Shown: one piece after another, positions 1-11,500 of the stretch
Layout of the letters: each line of letters starts with the position of its first letter
Numbering within the stretch: position 1 is the first letter of the stretch
From: Petrosia ficiformis
Taxonomy: Eukaryota > Porifera > Demospongiae > Haplosclerida > Petrosiidae
Assembly (NCBI GenBank): GCA_947044365.1
Contig: OX345636.1
Location: 16,231,115-16,295,114 of the forward strand
Length of the DNA: 64,000 bases
Direction of reading: 5' to 3'
Made by a program: the position numbers and the translations under genes
The notes under the pieces: generated by a model
What the model was told of the DNA's origin: nothing
What the model saw: the letters and a program-made list of their open reading frames with translations, nothing else
Databases searched by the model: none

Positions 1-1260
1 TTCCTGAAATATTAACTCCATGTATTAAAGTATGCACGTGTGCTTTGAAGTGAAATCTTTTCCTTCCAATGAATGAAGGTGTGAACATGTCTTCACTTAC
101 CTTTCATTAGGTTGACTTGCCTGCTTTACATATGAATCATGCCTTACAGGAAGTGATCAACATATGCAAAAGACCACCCATTACACATTGAACCTGTCCT
201 TTCCAGTTGTGTGCACTGCCAGTTGTGTACACCACTTCATGTGATGCATTAGATGTTTATTAACTAGAAATATTATACGGTTAATAATTAATGCTTATAC
301 ATTATACATTTCCACCTTCATTGTTGCACCTTATGTGTCAGAATGTTATCATTGTTATGCTAGAAATAAATACACATGAAATAGGTGCCATTTTTAGATC
401 ACAGCAAAAATAGTCCACCTCTTCTCATGTAGTCTCTTGCAGATAAAATATGTCAAATTCCATCTACTTTTATATACTCACCAGTATACGTACTTGACCC
501 CCATATATATTAATGTGTTGGATGAGTCCTTAAGTGCTTTAATAATTACATGCCTTTGGGGAACTGGTTGTGTTTAACCACAGATATTAACAATACTAAC
601 ATTTTGTAGATTAACATTCTTCTGGTTTATTACTTCACCATAGAATATATATCAAATCATAATGAAATGTTTTGGCATCCACTTGTTTTTCACATATGTA
701 AAGAATAATTATTTAGTCCCTAAATGTAAAATGCATAGTAAGAGCAAGGCTTTGTATTTATAGTATGACAATAAACACTTCTGGTTATAGTTACAGTTAC
801 AATGAATGCACTAAAGTGCAGAGCCCTCGCTAGCTATTGCTAAAACAGCAAGGCTTTAGAAGAACTTTGCCTAAGTAACATATTGCAACAGCCAGAAACA
901 CACCATTCGTATCAACACTAAGAAGTCAGTAGTACATCATGAATATGCAAATTATGGGGATAGCATGGCCATCAGATCTCTTGAAAACTAGCGAATTTCT
1001 GGACAAAACTTCACAAATAGCTGTATAAACACTCGTTAGGACGACAGACAAAATCCAAGAAACAATGCTTCAAAGAGAAATAAGTTAGTGTTTCTGTGTT
1101 TCCTGCTGACATCAGCAAAAACGATAAAATTTCAAGATGGCAACAGATCGACGAGTATTTACACGGCTGTATCTTTTCCATCGAAGAGTTTTCTTCCAAA
1201 TCGTTTGAATCTCTCAGTAGCCCTAGTGTGCTCTTTCCTTTGCAGTTACCAAGAATCTTC
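1..1260. other. Intergenic flank, no gene recognised
   Basis: AT-rich sequence with stops in all frames. I see no exon with matched splice sites, no transposase motif and no clear terminal repeats. Confidence 0.6.
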
Positions 1261-1346
1261 AAACACACACACACACACACACACAATCTTCAAACACACA
1301 CACATATATCAAATACATTAAACACACACACACACACACACACACA
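1261..1346. repeat. Two (CA)n microsatellite tracts
   Basis: CA dinucleotide runs at about 1261-1284 and 1323-1346, separated by a short degenerate spacer. The open frames across them are only repeat translations. Confidence 0.95.
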
Positions 1347-1468
1347 AACCGATTACTATAACCCTCCGCCTACGTGCTCGGGTTAATTACAGTTTCTTAG
1401 AGCTAACCAAGTGTTGGCTTTGAGCTTAAAACACTTGAAGACACTCAAGTGTTGACCTTAAAAGGGCA

Positions 1469-1471
<3 letters not shown>

Positions 1472-1502
<31 letters not shown>
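1472..1502. repeat. (TA)n microsatellite
   Basis: Uninterrupted TA run of about 30 bp. It is followed at 1515-1640 by a block rich in TTCGCGAA-like words, of unknown nature and with no ORF of note. Confidence 0.9.
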
Positions 1503-1504
<2 letters not shown>

Positions 1505-1900
1505 CATGTGAAAAAAACGACGAAAATTCGCGAAATTTAAGTAAATTCCGCGAACCTCTGCGAAGCGCTAATAAGCACATTTCACGCTTCGCTTTGCGAA
1601 ACAACGCGAAGATTGTGTAAATGACTTCGCGAAGTGTGATAATTACTTGGTGTTGACACCCCAAACCACAAGTCCATCCTATATTACATTCCATTGGCTA
1701 GCAAAATAATCATTTTTTTTTACTAATTATATATAGAAAATTATGCTTTAATTGTGCTGTCCTGCACTTTGAGTTCATGGTCCCTTGAACGATGGTCTTC
1801 CACCTATCGTGTTCTTGGTCTTTTTGAACAGGAAATCTGTAGTTGATGTGCACTAAAGGGTCAATTTGATCATGAAATAGAGTACATATTATAACAAAAA

Positions 1901-3021
1901 CTAACTTCTAATTCCTTGAATAACGTCTTGGTCAAGGAGGCTGTGTCTAGAAGGGGTGCAATTTCCTTTAACTATTTCATCTGGTTTAAAGAGTGCACCC
2001 AGTAAGTTTCGCCCCAGTGCTGCAGCATCTGACGAAATCAATTCTGCTTGTGCCACCTTTCTTGGAGAGTAACCTGCAACCCACAACCTTTCAGCTGTCT
2101 TTTGATTTCCTAGCCAGCAACCTAATTTTAAAGAAACATAATTTGAACTTCCCATAATGTGAATTTCCATTCATTTCAACAAAGTATAAAAAGGTATTGC
2201 ACCTTTCACTGTGTTTTGTTCCACGTTCAATACATGGCTTTCAATGTTTCTGGGATGGTTTTCTATGTTCTCCTCCTTTGTGAAAAAAGATGAATACATG
2301 TCAACTACGTATACATACAAAAATAACACCAAGACCACCATCAACTTACCACTATATCATATCTTCGTCGTTTTCTTTTCAGTTTGTCCACATCATTTTG
2401 CAGTGATGATGTCTTTTGTTCAAGGGATGCTAGCCTTCTGTCAAACATGTTGTGCATTATCTAAAGTATATATACTAAATGAAACCGAATCAAACAATAA
2501 AAATTAGTAGTAATATCTTCAGAACTTGGTAGAGATTGAATCGGTAGGGGTGAGGACAGAGGTGAATAATCCTTTTCCTGGTTAGTAGACAGTTCATCAG
2601 CAACTGTTTCCATCTTTTGCTTTTTACCTGGAAATCACAAGAATTTCAATAAAGATTATTTGAATTATATATATATATATTAATTAATTATTGTAATGGA
2701 TAGTGTCTTACCCATAGCGCGAACTACTCCACAGTATTTCTGTTTGCCCCACTTAACTGTGCAGTGATTTTCCACACAAAGAGATGCGCATGGTGGTTCT
2801 AGGATCTTCTTAGCTGGTACAACAGATATTCCATCTTCGAACTCAACAACAAAATAGGGGGCATAAAACAGTAATATAGCAAACATTAACCTGTGATGAT
2901 AGTAGTTTAAACTCACTTGAATTGGAAAGAGCAGTTGCTTTGTGTTCCATCTTAATGTTATAAATGTTGCAGAAAATGTCTGCGTTGTAAACATTTTGCC
3001 TTGCTGCAACCTATGAAGCAT
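1901..3021 (-). CDS. BEN-like domain gene, copy 1 (exon joins uncertain)
   Basis: Minus-strand gene of a family that occurs three times in this window. Exon-like blocks in transcription order: an N-terminal block at about 2880-2710 with the core FVVEFEDGISVVPAKKIL, ending at a GTAAG donor; a Ser/Pro-rich block at 2635-2521; a coiled-coil block at about 2461-2350 (heptad-like RRLASLEQKTSSLQNDVDKL, then a basic run and a GTAAG donor); and a terminal block at 2121-1901 containing ERLWVAGYSPRKVAQAEL and GRNLLGALFKPDEI, ending in TAG. The last block has the hydrophobic pattern of BEN domains, which bind DNA or chromatin proteins. The order (small N-terminal domain, basic/Ser-rich linker, coiled coil, BEN-like end) matches copy 2 at 11936-13311. 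Not all exon phases agree, so the gene may be decayed or my joins may be wrong. No terminal repeats were found around it. Confidence 0.55.
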
Positions 3022-3338
3022 GATTTAGTATCATTTGCCACATTTGGAAGGTCTTCTATCTACATGTAACTAGGAAGTTAGGGCAATTCATACTTCTTAC
3101 TGATTATGAGCTCCTGATGTGAATTAAGCATGAAAATACTTCTATATACTGGATGAAAAGGGAGAGGAATTGTCACATACCGCCAGTCATGAATGAACTT
3201 TACATCAAAACATGCAAGTTTTAATGAAACAAATCTTTATCATGGCAAAAAAATAGCTGAAGAAATCTTTATCATGGCAAAAGAAATGAAGCTAGAGTTT
3301 TTTAATTGAAAAACAAATCTTTCTTATTGGAAAAAAAA
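3022..3338. other. Short AT-rich spacer, no gene seen
   Basis: Contains A-rich runs and a short local duplication of the word AATCTTTATCATGGCAAAA at about 3231-3280. Nothing else recognised. Confidence 0.6.
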
Positions 3339-3415
3339 TTATTTTAACTGTTCAATAAGTGTTCGAATTCCTGTACAAATCTCCCAAATTGTTGGTTTAC
3401 TATACATGTAGTAAT

Positions 3416-4149
3416 CAGTGGTTACCCTAGCTAAAAAAAAATTATAGCCACATTGGCTACTAAGTCAATTTTATTTGAGCCAAATTTGCTAGTTAGTAGC
3501 AATTCAATCAAGAAACATTCAACAAACATGTAACAAAAATAATATTTAAAAAAATTGTTATGTTCTACAAATAACACGATCTTTGAGTGAACACCAAATT
3601 TCAAATGCCTTGTGAAAGTCAAACTCTTCTATTTCTGGTGTATCCACAGACATCTTCATCAGAGTTGATACATTCTCTGTTTTTAGCTTAGCTCGAACAT
3701 TAACCAAAGCTTGCTGCATGTCTCTCCTACCAGCTCTTGCATCAATAGCTGCTCTATGGTCAACAGTAAGGGCGTGTTTAGTTAGAGCATCTTTCTTGTA
3801 CTTATCACAGCCCATAGCAAATACGTTTTTCTTCCCAGCATCAATGCAGTACTGGCAACACATACCGCTCTTTCGATCATAGATGACCCAAGGGAATTCA
3901 TTCTTCCACGCAGGTAGGAACTGTCTTTTTTCAACTCGAGGCCTCTTTGGTGTAGGGGCATCTTCTAGCACACTTGAACAAGTAGCCATTTTCAATCAAG
4001 TAAATCAACCATGTGCTAGCTCCGCAAAAGTCCGCATACTACTAGTATATCTAGATTCGCCAAAATGGCGATTGATATATGTTTGCAATCGCCATTCACT
4101 ACAGTACAATCGCAAATGGCGATTTTGGCGACTGTGTAAGTAACCACTG
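3416..4149 (-). mobile_element. Non-autonomous hAT element, 734 bp
   Basis: Both ends carry the inverted repeat CAGTGGTTAC. The flanks are a perfect 8-bp target duplication GTAGTAAT (3408-3415 and 4150-4157). End sequence and 8-bp duplication define the hAT superfamily. It carries one ORF (3558-3995, minus) and no catalytic transposase domain. It sits inside the last tenth of the PD-(D/E)XK-like gene. Confidence 0.93.
3558..3995 (-). CDS. hAT-borne zinc-finger N-terminal domain ORF, 145 aa
   Basis: The only ORF of the 734-bp hAT element. It begins MKMATCSSVLEDAPTPKRPR, then has the aromatic stretch PAWKNEFPWVIYDRKSGMCC with Cys-x2-Cys (CQYC) and a later HALTVDHRAAI, the layout of the TTF/BED-like zinc finger found at the N-terminus of hAT transposases and their domesticated relatives. 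The DDE/hAT dimerisation regions are absent; the ORF ends at residue 145. It could be translated as a free DNA-binding domain, or be only the surviving first exon of a deleted transposase. The start is the first ATG after the right terminus (154 bp away). Confidence 0.7.
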   Translation of the reverse strand: MKMATCSSVLEDAPTPKRPRVEKRQFLPAWKNEFPWVIYDRKSGMCCQYCIDAGKKNVFAMGCDKYKKDALTKHALTVDHRAAIDARAGRRDMQQALVNVRAKLKTENVSTLMKMSVDTPEIEEFDFHKAFEIWCSLKDRVICRT

Positions 4150-5030
4150 GTAGTAATGCTTAACTTTAATTGGCAAACGTAAATTTAATATGAACACGTG
4201 CCACGTTTTCCTGTCTGATAAAACAGCCAACATGTATTGATAACTGCACTTAGTGTCCTCTCTCTGGGTGTAATATACTTCCAAAAAGAGCTGGGCTAGC
4301 TCTTTTTCTAAATAGCCAAGATCTTCGCTAATAATTGGCTTTAACTCCACAACGACGACAGTTCGTTGGTTCACTAATCGCATTAGGACGTAATCAGTTT
4401 GTTTATTTTTTCTAACGTCTTCTACGAACTCCTTCACCACTGAAAAATTCTTTATAGAATACGTATCATCAGTGGGGGATTGTAAATGATCCACGATGTG
4501 GGCAAGAATGTTACCACACACTAGAGTTGTAAGTCCCTCGTTTTGAGCTAAAAATCGTTTTGCGATTATCTCATTTACATGTGTAAATTCTTTCACATCA
4601 TCACTTGTGCATAATGTGGAGGAGGAGGAGGAAAAAGGAGGCACTTCAGGTTTCAGCACAAGCATTGTAGTGAAATTTTGTACAATGTTTTCCTTATATA
4701 ATTTGACACTGGATGGATTTAAGTCTATCTCCATCTTCCTCCTTTTTGGGAGATGTGAACATTTTGTTACCTTTTCAATTTCCCTATCCATAGTTTCGAT
4801 TTCCTTTCCTTTCCTTTCTCTACTTTCCAGTAAAGACTGTACAGTTTTCTAAAAGAAAAAATGTTTAATGAACAATCATAGTTTATTCTTAATCCTATTA
4901 ATTACATACTTCTTGTTCGTCCTCCAAACTGGAGCTAGTTGCCATGTCAACTATATAAAAAAAAAAGTAAAGCAAACTGAAAAGAAACAAAACATCAGTA
5001 CTGTTAGTTATATTGCCAAACAAAGTAAAG

Positions 5031-5033
<3 letters not shown>

Positions 5034-5064
<31 letters not shown>
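5034..5064. repeat. (GA)n microsatellite
   Basis: About 15 GA units in the spacer between the PD-(D/E)XK-like gene and the divergent ACSBG gene. Confidence 0.95.
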
Positions 5065-5069
<5 letters not shown>

Positions 5070-5384
5070 GGAATCTATATGGTTTCAACACATAGGGAAC
5101 TAACGGTAGGAGAATATCGATGTGACTCAACAGGAAAGAGAAGTTACTCGCAAAGAGACCAGGAAAATGTCCAGGTGACTCAACAGGAAGAACAGAGATA
5201 GCTCAGAAAATAGTCTCAACTCGGAAAATAGTCGAAGCAAATCTGACTCTCCGTCGAGTTAATCATGACAAATCTGTTGTCCAAGTTATTAGCTAGACCC
5301 AACCTACAACGCGAGACTTATCTGAGATGAACACGTGTCTACGTACATAAACACGTGTTTTTCTACTACGTGTGCGGGAAAGGT
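5065..5384. other. Upstream region of ACSBG, possible promoter
   Basis: About 320 bp without a gene, between the divergently read 4791 start and the ACSBG start at 5459. It contains repeated phrases such as GTGACTCAACAGGAA (two copies, near 5120 and 5173) and two ACACGTGT palindromes near 5329 and 5348. No TATA box is called with confidence. Confidence 0.4.
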
Positions 5385-5433
5385 CTAGTCTGGCGTTACC
5401 GCCCCTTCGCTTCGAGCGGTAACGCCAGACTAG
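5385..5433. repeat. 18-bp perfect inverted repeat before the ACSBG start
   Basis: The arms CTAGTCTGGCGTTACCGC (5385-5402) and its exact complement (5416-5433) flank a 13-base GC-rich loop. It ends 25 bp before the ATG at 5459, so it lies in the 5' UTR or core promoter. It may be the relic of a small foldback element. Confidence 0.85.
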
Positions 5434-5458
5434 GAAAGGTCAGGTATATTGTTGCAGA

Positions 5459-5512
5459 ATGACTTCCACGAAGCACTGGACAACAGAACCAAATAGTGAA
5501 ATAAACATAAAG
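5459..5512 (+). CDS. ACSBG: ACSBG exon 1
   Basis: Encodes residues 1-18 ([18 protein letters not shown]) and ends at donor GTATGT, phase 0. The WTT word matches the family's conserved WTTxxDGEV segment, which supports this small start exon, 1.1 kb upstream of exon 2. Confidence 0.88.
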
Positions 5513-8500
5513 GTATGTCTGTGCAACAAATATTTTATCTCAAAAAGAAAAGAGTCTTTCTATATATTCACAGAGATTATATAATTGTGTGATGATTATT
5601 ACTATAACAAATGGCAAATTGTATATTTTTGGGGGACAAATCAAATCAAATGGAACTAACGTGCTTGTTTATTATCACACTTTTAACTTGCTTTTATTAT
5701 CTGGAACTTGTGTTATTTTTAGAATCAATAAACAATAGGCTCTAGGACTATATAGGCCTGGGCATATTTAGCCTTGTACTTGGGCTCTTTATGAGGGTGG
5801 AGAAAAAGAGCCTGGATCCAACTGTTTGCACATGTGCTAATTAACATGAAAATATCATATGTTTACTAAATAGTTGTAGTACACAATAACACAGCCAAGA
5901 TCTGCTCCTTGTTTGGAAAGGGATCATGATATTCCAGGTCCTATACAGAACAGAGATCAAAATTATACTACCTATTTTTCGACTTAGTGAAGCGAAAGAT
6001 TACGATAGTGTTACAGTCGCCTCAGTAATCTGGGAAATTAATTAGAGAACCTACAAGGCTAGGGCACATTATGCTCAACATTTCACCCGCTATTCTTTTG
6101 AGCAATTCCCACATAGCCGTCCTATTATTCATGTATATTTCTCTGTCAGTCCTAATATTTCTCATCCCAGACTGACTGATTACTTAATAGTCAATATAAA
6201 CATCAATGCAGGCATTAGTAATGTACTATTTTATCAACAATAATTGTAATCTTCATAAATTCCTGTTTCAGCTGTGAGTAACAACTGACCTTAATTATGA
6301 AGTTTTAATTTATTATGTTTGAATTCTTCCCAGCATAATTCTCAAAGCTTTAATCCACGTTTGCTTGATGATAATTAGTGTATTAATTACTGTATTATTC
6401 AGATCAGTGATACCCCCAAGATAAATATTAAGGGTAGAGGACTGCATCAGTTGTTTTTCAGCATAAACTTCTAAGTACAGGGTGGAAAAATACCATGGTA
6501 CCAACCTTTGGGGGAAACACTGATTTAAATACATAATAACAATAAATACTCATAGGAAGGAAAAAAAGAGCATTCTTCTTTTGTATTTTGTACTGTGACA
6601 TCTCATGTACATGTACATGTATACATTCATCAGTTCATTAATTTTTTTTACAGACTACTTTATCAGGTCCTGCTTCTATACCACCTGTGACTGTAAATGA
6701 TGCTTTCAAGCGCATCTGCTCCAGTTTTCCGGACAAACCAGCACTCTGTGTGAAGAGAAATGACAAGTGGAATGTAACTACATTCCGTCAGTACTATGCT
6801 AATGTCACTCAGGCTGCAAAGTCTCTTATTTCGTTGGGTCTGGAACCTCATCATGGGATCTGTATTCTGGGATTTAATTCTCCAGAATGGCTTATTTCAT
6901 ATCTTGCTGGTATAATGGTAAGTCTTTAGGTACATGAATATACATGTACATTATGGATGCTGCAAACTGCTAACGTTCAGTTAGCACTGTTTTAATGAAT
7001 TGCTTCAGTCTTCAGTCAATGCAGCAATGTAGTGCTTCCTTTTGCTTTAATTAAAAATTACCACTTGAGCTGTTGCTATATGTATAAATAAAGCAGTGTG
7101 AGAAATACCACAAAGCCTTTTAAAAATGACACCATTACAGATGTCCAAGATTGACATCAAAGACTAAGATCACTTTAATACTGATTGAACCCTAACCACA
7201 AGAGAACCTAACCCTACCCTAAATGAACGACATAATAATATTCATGAGAATTTGATGGCAATGTTGGACATTAATATACAGGTGTCTTTAATTGTTGGTA
7301 TATTGTTTGATTAATGAGCATGCCTACTTGTGTATGCACCACAATTGAATTGTGTTGGCATATACTGGAGTAGTATATACATTGTAGACCATATGTATGT
7401 GCATTTTAAAGTTAATGAATTAAGTAATATTCTTTAACATTTTAACATGGCATGAGTGTGTGGCTCAATAAAATTTAAACAGAGTTTGGTTATTTGGTTG
7501 GTTACCTCAATTGCATCATGCATGCAATTGAGGTAACCACACCAATGTAATAACAAGTAAATTAGTCATGATTCACATTTTACGTGTCAGTATTTCTCCA
7601 CTATACCGACATCATATCAGTACATAGTCATTGTACCAAAATTTACAAATGCAAATTAACCTACCTTTGAACACAGCAGTTTGGTGTGTAAAGGCATATA
7701 TGTCATTGTGAACAACATTCCAACGGCAAAGGTTAAGGTCACCTACCCTCAACACCTAAATTCAGATATGTGAAATGCAATTGAGGCCACCAACTAATTA
7801 ACCAAACTGTTTATTGCAGTGCATAATGCTTACAGATACACTGTTATAAAATATTTAATGTCTATCAGTTGGCATTTCTAGTGTGTCACATTTTCATAAA
7901 CAGCTGTTGCAATAAATTATTACGTGTATTATGGTGTATAAAACACAGTCAGTAGTATATATGGTTGATAATGTGATTATATTATATTATAATGTATACT
8001 TTTGAAATTAGAATTTATATACATTTATCACATGTGTTTGCAAACATATACCGTAATTCGGGAAAATTTCGTACTATAAAAATTTTTGTATAACAGTATG
8101 CATGCGAAATTTAAAAATTCGAAGATTAACGGGTATATGGAAATAAACAGTATTCGTAAATAATAACGTACGCACGTACGAAAATTTATACATACGAAAA
8201 ATAAAAATTCGAAATATTTTAGAGACAAAATATTCCCGATTTACGGTAGTCTTAGTTAGAATATGTTTTCATAATTGTCATGAGATATTTATATAGTCTT
8301 AGTTATTTTCATAATTGTCATGAGGTATTTAAAATTGTGTGCATTAATTAATTAGTTGACATGTGTTAACCTCTCTCTGGGCTGAGTGATGACTATTTAG
8401 CTCTAGTTGATATCTTCAGTGAAAACAGCTTCCCCTTGTCTGACAGCCCGTGTACGCACACTGTAATAACAATATACAACATGTAGCATGTACATTTGTA

Positions 8501-11500
8501 TTTTTGCACAATCATTATCGAGCTACATGTAAGGGTGACCTGAACAACACGTGTACATACAAGACATGGAGTCAATTACATATACAATGCAATGTAATAC
8601 ACAGTGTATATTAATTACTGTTAATTTGCTATTACCTTAAAAATCAGTATAATATTATTATTGTATCTTCTTAATTGATGCATGATAATACATGCTGTAG
8701 GGTGCTTTATGCATGTTCAGTTATCAGAACTTATGTACATTTATAATGGGAAGAAGATAAATTATTATCCTATATTTTGATTGTATGTATTCAGCCATTC
8801 CAGTATAACATACATAGTTATATACATGTACATGTAAGTAATATAATCTTCAGTTTCCCAGTAATCATAGTGATTTTCTCATACCTAAAACGCAACAGTC
8901 TATTATGGTTATTATTTTGCTCATCTTAGGTTGTTGTAGAACTTTATTGAGATAGAACAACTATCATAGTTCCAGTTTCTATGCAAGCTACAAACATGCA
9001 ACTTTCTTTTGGCTGGTGTGTAGCTTGAATGTGCCTTCTTTTATGCATACACCATGCCTATTAATTGACACACCCCCCACCACGGAAAACTGCCCTGGAA
9101 TCACACAGCTTCCTTAAATAAGTATGCAACGTATGCTCATGCAAGTGACCAAAACATATACATACATGTACATGTATATATGTATATAATTACATGTATG
9201 TATTAATACAATTAGGAATATATTTCAACAGCTATTAGTGCTAGTTTCTACATAAACTACAAGTTCTGTTGCAGTGTATAAAAAGAAATTGTGTTTTTAA
9301 GCATTTCAGTTCATATTTTATAAGCAGTTTCATACATACAATCATTATGTACATCCAATACTATACAAACATATATATACATGTATATTCTACTGTATGT
9401 GCTGAGCCATTCAAATATAACATATATAACTATACTACAATGCAGTATTCAGTTTCGTAATGATATAGTATATAAAAACAAGTAATTGCAACAGAGTTTT
9501 GATATGTTTTGAAGCATGGGCCAAATTGACTCAAAATGGTTAGTGTGTGCTCTATTGGGAATACATCTTGAGCCAACTAACAAAGATTTAATGGTGTTAG
9601 TAACAATATAATCATAATTTACTACACAACTGGCCCAAAGAGAAAACTGTGCCGTGCCAAATAAGAATCTCTTTGGGCCAATGGTGCGCAATATGAGCTT
9701 ATCAAAAACACTGAATTGTAACAATGTTTATATTTGAATTCACATTTCATAAGCGATTTTGTAAAATACGTATTAATAATTTAATATATGAGAATAATGT
9801 CATCCATTCATTATCTACTTGTTAACAACATACTGCTCTTCAGTACTTAACAAGTATAGTGAATTAGTGTTTCTAAAGAGCTTTGTATTCATATTGATAA
9901 TGTGACGTGAAGGAGCAACTCAACTGTTAATAACACCTCCAGCGTTTTTCTGAGTGTTTTTGTGGGTTGTGGGATATTCATAGTTTTGTCGCACCTACTT
10001 GTATTATCCATATAAGGAAATTCACACAATGTGTCGTGTTTAGCAAAATACACTGCTTGTTTGTCTAGCTAGTTATTTCCTAATGTGGATGCAGAATGAG
10101 ATTATAAATTTATAATATTATCTGTTTTTTAGGCTGGGGGTATATCAGTTGGGGTTTATGCAACAAATAATAATGGTAAGTTTAACATCAATATAATTCA
10201 TGGATTATATTACTGGAAATGTTGTTTTATGTTAACTATAACAATAACTAAAACCTCTTTTAGTAAGGCATTTTGACTTTTAGTTAACTAAACTATGACT
10301 AAATTATAAGTCTATTGTAATAGCTATAGATAACTAAAAAGAAAAATGGCCAATAACGGGCACTTTTAGTCAGTTAACTAAAACTAAACCCTTTTAGCAA
10401 GCTTAAAGTTGTTGCACAAGCCTCATTAATACAAATTTTGTTTGAAAACTTGTATGACAGAAGAAAGGGCTCTCCATATCTTTCAATCGTTTTAATCATA
10501 ATCCCGTGTATTTCTTAATATTGCCAGAGAATTTAAACTTAATTTATAATATTTTAAGTACTATAATTATAAATATCTTATAGTTACATTTCTATACTTT
10601 CTTTCAACAGAGGCCTGTCTCTATATTGGTGAAAATTGTCGTGCTCAGGTTTTTTTCTGTGAGAATAAGACACAACTAAGCAAAATTCTTGAAGTGAGTT
10701 TAATATATAAATATAAATACATTTGACCTGTGTTGAAGAAGACATAACAATAATATTCATGGATTTATAATGTGTGTTCATTTGGATTATTAACCTTTTA
10801 AACCTAAAGTGGACGTTTTTGTTTATATCACAAAATTTAAAATGTGTGGGCGGAGCATCTAATAACTCACATTTACAGCTTCTATAACTCTCAAATTTTT
10901 TAAGACTCAGAATTCTAACTTGCTTTACTGCAGAGAAGAGGTATTAAGAAATCCAGAAATGTAAAATTTATTCTTCGTCATCACCAGGAAGACTAAGGCG
11001 AGTGCTTCACAGTTTAGCAGTCTATGGGTAATGCCCACTTCTCTGTTCACCTGTAAAAGTTCCACATTTTAAACAAGACTGAGTTTTAACTTACTTAGTT
11101 TGTCAGAAGACCTTCTAGGAAAGCCATAGATACCAAAATCATGCTTCGTTAGCAACAAGAAAGTATTATGGCGAGTGTTTGAAAGTGCTGTTGTCAGTGG
11201 CAATGCCCACACTTAGGATCTTCATCAATTTCTTCGCTTATAACTTTGCAACCCTTGTACTATTAGCTTCGATATTTGCACTGTCTTATAGCAAATTTGG
11301 TAGACTACCTTGTGTAAAAGTTTGGTAGAAAAATATCTATAGTGCGCACGCAAATGCGAAGTATGATACAGTAGCCCTCAATAAAAAGTTCCCGTAATGT
11401 ATCAGTACTACCTACGTACTACGCTACGTAAGTAGCATTATTTGAGTGTAATTTAACTGTAATGTAAGCGTAGCACACTGGAAACGTAGAAATACCGTAA

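Larger units (their letters stand above)
3339..4791 (-). pseudogene. PD-(D/E)XK nuclease-like gene split by a hAT insertion
   Basis: The minus-strand frame opens at ATG 4791 and runs 214 codons to 4150, where a hAT element (3416-4149) interrupts it. Skipping the element and one copy of the 8-bp target duplication, the same frame continues from 3407 for 22 codons to TAA at 3339-3341, giving about 236 residues. The motif TDYVL...VVVVELKP has the Asp and Glu-x-Lys of the PD-(D/E)XK core, followed by an AQLFLEVYY helix with a Gln, as in restriction-nuclease-like folds; this assignment rests on motif shape only. The N-terminus is basic and Ser-rich. With the insertion, the frame ends inside hAT DNA at 4099 after about 17 foreign residues. 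An upstream mini-exon (ATG at 4944, donor at 4908) may belong to it, but joining it at phase 0 runs into a TAG, so the gene may have been damaged even before the insertion. Confidence 0.6.

Noticed and set aside
1088..1386. Short ORFs with His/Thr runs
   Set aside because: Translations of the CA microsatellite only.
1901..5060. Transposon termini around BEN-like copy 1
   Set aside because: I looked for CAGTA/TA or 8-bp duplications and found none that enclose the gene.
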